NCBI GenBank assembly: GCA_013289585.1
Contig: JABCZR010000014.1
Coordinates: forward strand, 1-64,000
Source: Acidobacteriota bacterium
GTDB taxonomy: Bacteria; Acidobacteriota; Terriglobia; Acidiferrales; UBA7541
Direction: 5' to 3'
Length of the DNA stretch: 64,000 nt
A program made the translations under genes and the position numbers. Positions within the stretch are counted from its first letter, which is position 1. Every line of letters starts with the position of its first letter. The notes beneath the pieces are model-generated. The model had not been told where the DNA came from and searched no databases. It saw nothing but the letters and a program-made list of their open reading frames with translations. Positions 51,927 through 58,994 of the stretch are shown piece by piece.

Positions 51927-53411
51927 TTACAGTTTTTCAGCTTCGACCAGCGCCGACAGCAGACGCTTCGTACTGATCCCCAGATTCACCGCCGCTTCCG
52001 TGTCCTTCGTCTGTTTCGCTACGTCCACGCGCTCCTGCAATCGTGTTACTTCCACGCGCGCCACGTTCATTGCTTTTTCAAGCGAGGTGGCGTTCCCCGT
52101 TTCCTTGGCGGATTCCATCGCGGCCGTTACCAGCACGCGCGCGACAACCGCGCGCCGCAGATCTTCGGCCGATGGCCCGTCGGAGCTCACGAATGCCGTC
52201 ACTTCCCACGAGGACAGTAGGATGCGCGCACCGCCTATCTTCACCGTGGTCATCGACCTTCCGCGTGCCGGAGGTGTGGCGATCAATTGCTCCCAGATCT
52301 GTTCCATGCAGGATTCAAAATCAAGCGCCACGGCGCCTTCTGCGCCCGCAGTCGCGGGCGGCGGGGTCCGTTCGTTGGATTTAGAACTGGCGCTGGGTGC
52401 AGCAGCTTCGACACTTGGTTTTCTCGCCGCCGCGAGAGTCTTGGGAGCGCTCCCCATAATCCCGAGCGGTGCGTTCTCCGATGGTTTGCCAAACGCCTTT
52501 TCGACCGCCTGCTCCACATCTGTTCGCAGTCCCAGTAGCTTGTCGAACGCTTGGCTCACCGTGCGTTCCGTATATTCCTTCTGGAAAGGCTGCTTCCACT
52601 CATCGGCCAGCTCACGAATCTTGTTGAGCGGTTCGGCGGCCGAAAGTCCAAAGTGGTGGCAATCCAGAATGCGCACGCCTCCGGCTTCCAATTGGCCCAA
52701 GCCGCTGCGGATGGCAATCAGGTCCGCGTGCATAAGTTCAATGAGCGTGCGCCTCAGCAAGAAGTTGAAGCGAATGAAGGCGATCAAGGCGGAAGGATCG
52801 TAAAACATGCCGCCTGCCGTCTCTTTAACTTTGCGGCCCTGTTCGATGAAGTTCGTCTTTAGGATCTCCCGCAAGCTGCGGAAGCCTCGCAAGGATTCAA
52901 TCATTTTCTCAAGCGGTGAGCACCAAGCTAGCGGATCCGGATCCACTTCTCCCAGCACCGGTTTCATGACTTGCACGACATCGACGGGCTCAATCTGTTT
53001 GTGATAAATCTTTGCCGGCGAGCATAGCGCAAAGTATTGCACTAGCAGGAAGTCGATCTTGTCCCGATCGGTATTGCTCTTCCTCGACTTCCGCAGGTGC
53101 CGGCTGATCAACGCCCGTAAACCGTTCTCGCTGGCGTTTAGCGTCGTCATCTGCAAGAGATGGCGCAGCTGATGCACCATGACCCGTTCATCCATCGAAT
53201 CCAGCCACTCGTGAACCTGGCTGAACAGTTCCAGATCCGGCTTTTCCGCAAGATTCCGGTGGCCGGCTGGAAAGGGGATTTCGAGTTCCAGTTGCTTGGC
53301 AAGCGCCAGGTAGATCGGAAACACCTCGCGCGCTTCCTTCCATTGCAGTTGACGCGGGCTTTCTCCTCGCGATGGAGCGGAGAGATTCAAGGTTGTCATC
53401 GTTTTATTCAC
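51927..53411 (-). CDS. Large orphan protein of the chemosensory operon
   Basis: Encodes 494 residues starting GTG, overlapping the preceding PilZ-like gene by 4 bp (GTGA); an ATG at 53399 is a fair alternative. I recognise no domain. The first 280 residues are mostly helical (EWLDSMDERVMVHQLRHLLQMTTLNASENGLRALISRHLRKSRKS; FIRFNFLLRRTLIELMHADLIAIRSGLGQLEAGG). A Pro/Ser/Ala-rich linker spans about 320-365. The last part has a 'MTTVKIGGARILLSSWEVTAFVS' strand set then a helix. Soluble, no signal peptide. Operon position suggests a scaffold or an output partner of the chemosensory system. Confidence 0.75.
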   Translation of the reverse strand: MNKTMTTLNLSAPSRGESPRQLQWKEAREVFPIYLALAKQLELEIPFPAGHRNLAEKPDLELFSQVHEWLDSMDERVMVHQLRHLLQMTTLNASENGLRALISRHLRKSRKSNTDRDKIDFLLVQYFALCSPAKIYHKQIEPVDVVQVMKPVLGEVDPDPLAWCSPLEKMIESLRGFRSLREILKTNFIEQGRKVKETAGGMFYDPSALIAFIRFNFLLRRTLIELMHADLIAIRSGLGQLEAGGVRILDCHHFGLSAAEPLNKIRELADEWKQPFQKEYTERTVSQAFDKLLGLRTDVEQAVEKAFGKPSENAPLGIMGSAPKTLAAARKPSVEAAAPSASSKSNERTPPPATAGAEGAVALDFESCMEQIWEQLIATPPARGRSMTTVKIGGARILLSSWEVTAFVSSDGPSAEDLRRAVVARVLVTAAMESAKETGNATSLEKAMNVARVEVTRLQERVDVAKQTKDTEAAVNLGISTKRLLSALVEAEKL

Positions 53412-53758
53412 GTCTGTGTCACCCAGTCGCAGCGGCCTTGCGAGAATCGTACGGCCACCGCTTTGCGCCCTTCGTGGTATTGCACGGCCACCACGGTTCC
53501 TTCCGCCGTGCGCCCCTCCGGAACCGATTCCAACCGCACGTGTTCGTCAAACTCCAGCGGCAAGGTGGATAAAAAAATCGCGTACTCCTCTTCGCCAAAC
53601 TCCACCATTGTCGCTTCGCGTAACCGCGTACCCGCGGCCCGCAATGACGTCACTTGCACGGGGATTCGAACCGCTTTGGCTCGAGGGAAAAAACGGCCGA
53701 GCTGCTCCGCGCAGTTCTGTTCGATTGCAGTAAGTGTCGAACTGCTCGAATTTCCCAC
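53408..53758 (-). CDS. PilZ-like protein, first gene of the chemosensory operon
   Basis: Encodes 116 residues starting GTG at 53758. The strand pattern 'VRIPVQVTSLRAAGTRLREATMVEFGEEEYAIFLSTLPLEFDEHVRLESVP..TAEGTVVAVQYHEGRKAVAVRFSQG' matches PilZ proteins, but the RxxxR and DxSxxG cyclic-di-GMP contacts are missing, so ligand binding is doubtful. Many pilus and chemosensory operons contain such proteins. The gene is preceded by a sigma-54-type promoter at 53855-53870. Confidence 0.7.
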   Translation of the reverse strand: MGNSSSSTLTAIEQNCAEQLGRFFPRAKAVRIPVQVTSLRAAGTRLREATMVEFGEEEYAIFLSTLPLEFDEHVRLESVPEGRTAEGTVVAVQYHEGRKAVAVRFSQGRCDWVTQT

Positions 53759-53854
53759 GTCGCCTCGCGCCCTGCCCCGGCCACAGCTCCGCGCACTTCT
53801 CTGCGGCCAGACACACCACGCGCCGCAAAAGGCACAGACTTCCGCTGACAGAGA

Positions 53855-53870
53855 TGCACGCCGTGCGCCA
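53855..53870 (-). promoter_or_regulatory. Sigma-54-type promoter of the long chemosensory operon
   Basis: Minus strand TGGCGCACGGCGTGCA, with TGGC-N8-TGCA and GG-N10-GC spacing (-24 GG at 53869-53868, -12 GC at 53857-53856). Predicted transcription start near 53844, giving an 86-nt leader before the PilZ-like gene. A GTCTCA-type dyad lies upstream at 53953-53967. Confidence 0.6.
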
Positions 53871-53952
53871 AAGAGTCGGAATCGTTTTGTTCGTGGAAAG
53901 TACGGAAACGGAAGGGCTTAGCTTTTTCCTTGGACCTCGTGATGGCTCAACC

Positions 53953-53967
53953 GTCTCAGCGTGAAAC
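53953..53967. promoter_or_regulatory. GTCTCA-N3-TGAAAC dyad, candidate activator site
   Basis: GTCTCAGCGTGAAAC is a 6-3-6 dyad differing at one position from the perfect site at 58344-58358. It is centred about 116 bp upstream of the start predicted from the promoter at 53855-53870. Further half-sites are near: a TTTGTG/CACAAA dyad containing GTCTCA (53969-53983) and GAGACGTCTC (54019-54028). Confidence 0.55.
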
Positions 53968-54033
53968 GTTTGTGTCTCACAAATCCGTGTCGTCCGCTGG
54001 CCTCGCCAGGCGTTCCGTGAGACGTCTCGCTTA

Positions 54034-55452
54034 TCAATGGGCCGGCTCTTGCGGGTCCAAAACGCCCCCCAGGCTGCCCGGTCGCGAGTGAATGTTATAG
54101 CGCTTCAGCTTGCGATACAGCGTCGCCCTGCTGATCCCCAGCATCTTTCCCGCAAGTGCCTTATCGCCATTCGCTTGTTCGAACACGCGCAGAATCGTCA
54201 TCCGCTCCATCTCTGCCAGCGCCGTGGTCGAGAGAGACCCCGACTCTGGAGATGCCGAAATCGCGGAATCGCTCTGTTCGCTGCGGATCGCGGGAGGAAG
54301 ATCAATCACATCGATCGTCTTGCCGTCGCCCAGCGTCACCGCCCGAGCAATGCAATTCTCCAGTTCGCGGATGTTCCCCGGCCAGTCATAGTGCAAAAAG
54401 CTTTTCATCGCGCCCGCGGTCACCTGAATTTGCGAGCCCTTGGCATAACGGTCCAGAAAATGATGTACCAAAACCGGAATGTCCGACCGCCGCTCCCGCA
54501 GGGGAGGGAGGTGCACCGTCACGACGTTTAGCCGGAAATAAAGGTCCTTTCGAAAGGTCCCCGCCCGGTAGGCAGCTTCCAGGTCGCGATTCGTCGCGGC
54601 GATCACCCGCACATCCACGCTTACATTCGAATTGCTTCCCACGGGCCTGACCTCTTTTTCCTGCAGCACGCGCAGCAGCTTGGCTTGCATTTCCAGAGGC
54701 AGCTCTCCGATTTCGTCCAGGAAAATCGTCCCGCCATTCGCCGCCTGAAACAGCCCCGCCTTCGTTTTGGTCGCTCCCGTGAACGCGCCCTTCTCATAGC
54801 CGAAGAGCTCACTCTCCATCAGCGTGGGAACCAGCGAGCCGCAGTCCACCGCCACAAACGGCGTCTGCGCCATCGAGCCGCGAAAGTGGATCGCCCGTGC
54901 CGCCAGCTCTTTTCCCGTGCCGCTTTCTCCGGAGATCAGCACCGGCGTTCGCGTATCTTTCAGGCGCGAAATCATCCGCAATACATCCTGAATATTCGCC
55001 GACGTCCCGATCATCCCATCGAGGTTCTCTTCCGTCGTCACGCGTTCGCGCAAAAACTCGTTTTCCGTGACCAGCCGCACCTTTTCCGCCATCCGTTGCA
55101 GCAGCAGCCTCATCTTCTCCACGCGAAACGGTTTCTCGATATAGTCGTACGCGCCCAGTTTCATCGCGTCCACCGCTGACTCGATGGACCCGTGTCCCGT
55201 CATGATCGCCACTTCCGTGTGCGGCAAAAGTTGCTTCGATTGCTTCAGCAATTCCACGCCGGACATTGTTGGCAGTTTCAGGTCCGTCAAAATAAGATCC
55301 GGCGCGTCGGATTCCACTCGCGCCAGCGCCGCCTCCGCGCTCTCCGCTTCCGCGCAGACGTATCCTAGCGTCGTGCCGATCGTCATGCACAGCCGGCGAA
55401 TGCTCTGCTCGTCATCCACCACCAGTAAACGTGTCTTGTTTGCTTCGCTCAT
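54034..55452 (-). CDS. NtrC-family sigma-54-dependent response regulator
   Basis: Encodes 472 residues from the ATG at 55452, overlapping the previous stop (ATGA). Receiver: Asp57 in [16 protein letters not shown]+ domain: Walker A GESGTGKE (175-182), the sigma-54-contacting GAFTGA (222-227), Walker [14 protein letters not shown], and '[38 protein letters not shown]'. C-terminal Fis-type HTH: '[22 protein letters not shown]'. All parts are intact, so it should remodel sigma-54 RNA polymerase when phosphorylated, probably by the kinase two genes upstream. The GTCTCA-N3-TGAGAC dyads near the three sigma-54-like promoters are its likely targets (inference). Confidence 0.95.
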   Translation of the reverse strand: MSEANKTRLLVVDDEQSIRRLCMTIGTTLGYVCAEAESAEAALARVESDAPDLILTDLKLPTMSGVELLKQSKQLLPHTEVAIMTGHGSIESAVDAMKLGAYDYIEKPFRVEKMRLLLQRMAEKVRLVTENEFLRERVTTEENLDGMIGTSANIQDVLRMISRLKDTRTPVLISGESGTGKELAARAIHFRGSMAQTPFVAVDCGSLVPTLMESELFGYEKGAFTGATKTKAGLFQAANGGTIFLDEIGELPLEMQAKLLRVLQEKEVRPVGSNSNVSVDVRVIAATNRDLEAAYRAGTFRKDLYFRLNVVTVHLPPLRERRSDIPVLVHHFLDRYAKGSQIQVTAGAMKSFLHYDWPGNIRELENCIARAVTLGDGKTIDVIDLPPAIRSEQSDSAISASPESGSLSTTALAEMERMTILRVFEQANGDKALAGKMLGISRATLYRKLKRYNIHSRPGSLGGVLDPQEPAH

Positions 55453-55847
55453 GGTTTCCCGAAGGTTTTCTCCACAATCGAAATCAATTGCTGCACCCGA
55501 AATGGCTTTTCGATGCACGGCGTCCCGCATTGCGCCAGAAACGCCTGCGTATCGCTGTTCGCCGTGTCCCCGCTGATCAGAATGATGCGCGTCTTCAGCT
55601 CTGGCCGATTCTTCTGAATCCATGCGTGAACTTCCGCTCCGTTCACCGCCCCCGGCATTCGAATGTCGGAAATCACGCCCGCATACCTCCCATCCGAAAG
55701 CCGCTCCAGTCCTTCCGCGCCCGAGGCCGCGTTTACAACCGCGTATCCCTTTCGCTCCAGGGCTGCATGAAGAAACGCAATCACCGAAGGTTCATCTTCG
55801 ATCAGCAGAATCGGCCCGCCGGTCCACATCGCGGTCTGGGCCTTCAT
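55449..55847 (-). CDS. Single-domain response regulator
   Basis: Encodes 132 residues. The receiver is complete: LLIEDEPSVI, phospho-acceptor Asp in GVISDIRMPGAVNG, LISGD and the Lys in EKPFRV. No output domain. It is coupled by 4-bp overlaps to both the histidine kinase and the NtrC-family gene, so the three form one unit. It may be a phosphate sink or a relay between the kinase and the activator. Confidence 0.92.
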   Translation of the reverse strand: MKAQTAMWTGGPILLIEDEPSVIAFLHAALERKGYAVVNAASGAEGLERLSDGRYAGVISDIRMPGAVNGAEVHAWIQKNRPELKTRIILISGDTANSDTQAFLAQCGTPCIEKPFRVQQLISIVEKTFGKP

Positions 55848-58204
55848 CGCCCGGCTTCTTTCGCCGCTGCCGCCGCAAGGGACGTTTCCGTCGCCACTGG
55901 TATCCGCACCACAAACGTGCTCCCCGGCTCTTCTTCATTGCTCCAGCACTGAATCTCTCCGCCGTGTGCGCGCACGATTCCGTAGCAAATGCTCAATCCC
56001 AGCCCGGTCCCCTTGCCCACCTGTTTGGTCGTATAGAACGGATCAAAAATCCGCTGCGTATCCGCAATCCCCGTTCCATTGTCGCTGATCGCCACTTCAA
56101 TCATGTCAATGCGTCGGCGCGTATGAATCTTGATGCGCCCCCGCTGCCCCGCTTCCTGCACCGCATCGTAAGCATTATTCAGTATGTTGAGAAACACCTG
56201 CTGCAGCTGCTGCGAATCGCCCAACGCTGGCGCCAGTGCTTCCTCGAAATCCTCCAGCACCTCGACTCCATGGCTCGCAAAATCGTAGCTCCTCAGTTTG
56301 ATCGTCTGCCGCAGAACGTTATTCACCTGCACAAGTTCGCGCTGCACCGGCCGCTGCCGCGCAAAGCTCAGCAAATCCTGCACGATATCCTTCGTCCTCT
56401 GCGTCTCTTGCAAAATAATCTGCAAATCGTCCCGCGCCGAAACCGGCACCTCCGGATTCTCCAACAGCAGGTCCGTGAATCCCAGAATCGCCGCCAGCGG
56501 ATTGTTCACCTCGTGCGCCACTCCGGAGACCAGCCGCCCGATTGTCGCCATCTTCTCGCTATGCGCCAGTTTCGCCTGTAGCAGCGCCGCGTCCGTAATG
56601 TCTGTCATCACCACCACCACGCTGTTCACCGCTTTTTGCTCATCTCTCATCGGGCTCAGGCTGATCGAAAAATGCCCCATCGACCCATCGCTCCGCCGCA
56701 CCCGCAGTTCCAGGTTTTCCACCTGCTGCCCGTTCGCCGTCGTTCCCAGCGCCGCATCGAAATCCTCGCGGTGTGATGCCTCCACCCAATCCACTAGCCG
56801 GTGCCCGATCAATTCGTCTTCCTGATAGCCCGCCTCGTAGCATCGCCGGTTCGCGTAACTGATCAGCCCCGCCGTATCCAGCACCAGGATCATGCTCTGC
56901 GTCGTATTCAGAATCTTCTGGTTAAAATCGCGTTCCCGCTGCAGTTGCGATTGAAAGGTCTTCTGCTCCGTGACATCCAGCATCAACCCGCGGATTTGCG
57001 CAATCCGCCCGCGTGGATCGCGTACCGCCGTTATGTTCTGCAGCGTGTGCAGCAGCGTCCCATCCTTCCGCCGCAGCGTCTCTTCGTAATTGCGCAGCAC
57101 TCCGCGCTCCGCCAGCGCCTGCAAAAATCTCTCTCGCACGTCCGGCGCCGGGTAGAGGTGTGGCCCCACATCCGCCCGCAGCAATTCCTCTCGCGAAGCG
57201 TACCCCAGCATCCGCACCATCGCATCATTGACGTCCAGGAATCTTCCGTCCGGAGTCGCGAAAAACAATCCTTCCTGAATGCTGTCAAACAGCTCGCGAT
57301 ATTTTCGTTCCGCCTCCCGGCGGTCCGTAATATCTTTCAACACGTGAATCGTGCGCGTGTCGTCGTCGGAAACGCTTGGCGTTCGCGAAGTCGAAACGAG
57401 AAAAATCCGCTCCGACGACGCTGCTACATACTCTTCCCGCGTTCTCTTGGTATCCCTGCAGAACGGGCAGGGCAGATCGCTCCCCGTCTCCGCAATCTGT
57501 CGCAAGCTGCTCATCGCTTCGCCAACCAGCGCCACCGGCGGCACGCCTAAATGTGATGCCAGTGACCGGTTCGTTCGAACGATATGCCACGCGCGATCGT
57601 GCACCACGATGTAATCGCTGATCGCATCAATATCTTCCACCCACTGCCGCTTCGAACGCTCTAGTTGCGAAAATCGCCTGAAGTTTTCTAGCGACAACGC
57701 CGCGTGGCTCGCCAGCGCATGCAGCAGCCTTTTCTCATCCCCATCGAGGCTCTTCCCCTCGCGCAACAGGCACAGTGTTCCCAGTTTTTCGTTGTCGCTT
57801 CCCGCAATCCTCACGAATACCGCCGCAGTCGGCGTCATCTGCCCCGAAAATCTTTCGGCTATCTCCTTGGGCAGGTCTTGGACATCCACCTCGCTGCGGC
57901 TTTCGCGCGCGCGTTCCATCAGCCACTTCTCGAAACCGTCGGCAATCGCGCGCTCCGTTCCAGACGCGGGGTGCAATTCCGACTCTCTCCCGCGGTAAAC
58001 CGCTACGCCTCCCCACATCGCATTCAGCATCCTCGCGCACCGCCGCGCAAACTCTTCCAGAAACGCCGGCAGATTCTTCGACTGCGCCGCTTCTACCGCC
58101 AGTTCCATCAACTCTTCCGCGTGTTTCGACATGGGCGCCGGTGCCAATACTTTCTCCCTCCGGCGCGTGGTGCTCTGGGTCGTCTTTGCTTTCGGTACAC
58201 GCAT
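55844..58204 (-). CDS. PAS-domain sensor histidine kinase
   Basis: Encodes 786 residues if started at the ATG 58204; the frame is open to a GTG at 58243, and 58132 is another ATG. The order is a GAF-like domain (about 25-190), three PAS domains (about 200-310, 315-425, 440-545; the first has a DLPCPFC Cys pair), HisKA with His564 in 'SGVAHEVNNPLAAILGF', and a C-terminal HATPase domain (DNGTGIADTQRIFDPFYTTKQVGKGTGLGLSI). No membrane helices, so it senses a cytoplasmic signal. It is the first gene of the control module ending in the NtrC-family activator. Confidence 0.9.
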   Translation of the reverse strand: MRVPKAKTTQSTTRRREKVLAPAPMSKHAEELMELAVEAAQSKNLPAFLEEFARRCARMLNAMWGGVAVYRGRESELHPASGTERAIADGFEKWLMERARESRSEVDVQDLPKEIAERFSGQMTPTAAVFVRIAGSDNEKLGTLCLLREGKSLDGDEKRLLHALASHAALSLENFRRFSQLERSKRQWVEDIDAISDYIVVHDRAWHIVRTNRSLASHLGVPPVALVGEAMSSLRQIAETGSDLPCPFCRDTKRTREEYVAASSERIFLVSTSRTPSVSDDDTRTIHVLKDITDRREAERKYRELFDSIQEGLFFATPDGRFLDVNDAMVRMLGYASREELLRADVGPHLYPAPDVRERFLQALAERGVLRNYEETLRRKDGTLLHTLQNITAVRDPRGRIAQIRGLMLDVTEQKTFQSQLQRERDFNQKILNTTQSMILVLDTAGLISYANRRCYEAGYQEDELIGHRLVDWVEASHREDFDAALGTTANGQQVENLELRVRRSDGSMGHFSISLSPMRDEQKAVNSVVVVMTDITDAALLQAKLAHSEKMATIGRLVSGVAHEVNNPLAAILGFTDLLLENPEVPVSARDDLQIILQETQRTKDIVQDLLSFARQRPVQRELVQVNNVLRQTIKLRSYDFASHGVEVLEDFEEALAPALGDSQQLQQVFLNILNNAYDAVQEAGQRGRIKIHTRRRIDMIEVAISDNGTGIADTQRIFDPFYTTKQVGKGTGLGLSICYGIVRAHGGEIQCWSNEEEPGSTFVVRIPVATETSLAAAAAKEAGR

Positions 58205-58266
58205 CGTTCTTACGCTGCTCCTGCGTCTCAACTTGCGAGACACACGATTTTACACCCTAACGGGCA

Positions 58267-58281
58267 GTCTCATTCTGAGTC
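58267..58281. promoter_or_regulatory. GTCTCA-N3-TGAGTC dyad, candidate activator site
   Basis: GTCTCATTCTGAGTC differs from the perfect 6-3-6 dyad at one arm position. It is 77 bp upstream of the perfect copy, and about 260 bp from the predicted start of the plus-strand operon. Confidence 0.5.
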
Positions 58282-58343
58282 AATTCCCTTCCGTGCCGTG
58301 TATCCAAACCATCTACAACTCCCCCTTGCCCAGTTCGCATTAA

Positions 58344-58358
58344 GTCTCAGGCTGAGAC
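58344..58358. promoter_or_regulatory. Perfect GTCTCA-N3-TGAGAC dyad, candidate activator site
   Basis: GTCTCAGGCTGAGAC is a perfect inverted repeat with 6-bp arms and a 3-bp centre. Its centre is about 184 bp upstream of the start predicted from the sigma-54-like promoter at 58509-58524, a usual distance for an enhancer site of an NtrC-family protein. Confidence 0.6.
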
Positions 58359-58508
58359 CTCATCACGCCAGACGCGCCTCGGCTGAGACAATTTCCCCCC
58401 ACTCGCTTGCACTCACCCGACCTCGAAGTTCACTCTAAACCTTTGCAAGTTTTAGACTTAAGGTGTTTTCTCACCTCCAGCAGGAACACCCTACTGACGT
58501 GCTGACCT

Positions 58509-58524
58509 TGGCCCCAGACGTGCC
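58509..58524 (+). promoter_or_regulatory. Sigma-54-type promoter of the second chemosensory operon
   Basis: TGGCCCCAGACGTGCC, with -24 GG at 58510-58511 and -12 GC at 58522-58523, exactly ten bases apart. It matches TGGC-N8-TGCA at 7 of 8 positions. Predicted start near 58535, 29 nt before the GTG start codon at 58564. Confidence 0.55.
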
Positions 58525-58563
58525 TTCTCTCCTGCGGGGCTTCTCCCATTCGTAGGAGGGGTA

Positions 58564-58914
58564 GTGTCGATGAGAATCGGTAGGTGGACGAAGTTTGCTA
58601 CGACTGCGACGATTGCAGTCCTTCTTCTGGGGGCATCTGCGTTTCCTCAAACCGGGACAACGGACGAGTCCAAGCGTAAGGTCAAATCGAAGACCCTGCC
58701 CGTTTATCCCGAGCTCGCTCGCCGCATGAACGTTAGCGGCAAAGTCAAAATTGAGATCGTCGTCGCGCCGGACGGCCATGTGAAGAGCACACGCGTCGTC
58801 GGTGGCCATCCCTTGCTCGTACAAACATGCCAGGACGCGGTGAAGGAATGGAAATTCATGCCGGCGTCGGAAGAAACCACGCAAGTCGTTGAATTCGAGT
58901 TTCACGGAAACTAG
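58564..58914 (+). CDS. Exported protein with TonB C-terminal-like domain
   Basis: Encodes 116 residues starting at GTG 58564, or ATG 58570; AGGAGG at 58554-58559 fits either. An N-terminal signal peptide (about 10-27, ending ASAFPQ) is followed by the TonB-C pattern: 'LPVYPELARRMNVSGKVKIEIVVAPDGHVKSTRVVGGHPLLVQTCQDAVKEWKFMPA'. There is no long Pro-rich spacer and no N-terminal ExbB/D contact helix, so it is a free TonB-C domain in the periplasm and not a full energy transducer. It opens the second chemosensory operon and is preceded by a sigma-54-like promoter. Confidence 0.88.
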   Translation: MSMRIGRWTKFATTATIAVLLLGASAFPQTGTTDESKRKVKSKTLPVYPELARRMNVSGKVKIEIVVAPDGHVKSTRVVGGHPLLVQTCQDAVKEWKFMPASEETTQVVEFEFHGN

Positions 58915-58994
58915 GGCTTGGGCGGAGAAAAATTGTTACAGCACAAGCGGACCGATTCAGGTAGCTGCGCTGCGGGGAGTGGAGGCATCTTGCA

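Larger units (their letters stand above)
58205..58563. other. Divergent regulatory region between the control module and the second chemosensory operon
   Basis: No gene was found in this stretch. It holds a perfect GTCTCA-N3-TGAGAC dyad (58344-58358), a near-match (58267-58281), a TGAGAC half-site (58384-58389), a wider GTCTC/GAGAC pair (58225-58241), and a sigma-54-like promoter (58509-58524) with an AGGAGG ribosome site for the plus-strand gene. No good promoter was seen for the minus-strand kinase gene. Confidence 0.6.

Noticed and set aside
58225-58241. GTCTCAACTTGCGAGAC as a further activator site
   Set aside because: Arms are the right kind but the spacing differs from the 6-3-6 dyads and it lies in the possible 5' coding end of the kinase.
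58403-58425. GG-N10-GC arrangement on the minus strand near 58410 that could be a promoter for the kinase gene
   Set aside because: The -24 part is poor (AGGT) and all dyads would lie downstream of it; such GG-N10-GC pairs occur often by chance in GC-rich DNA.
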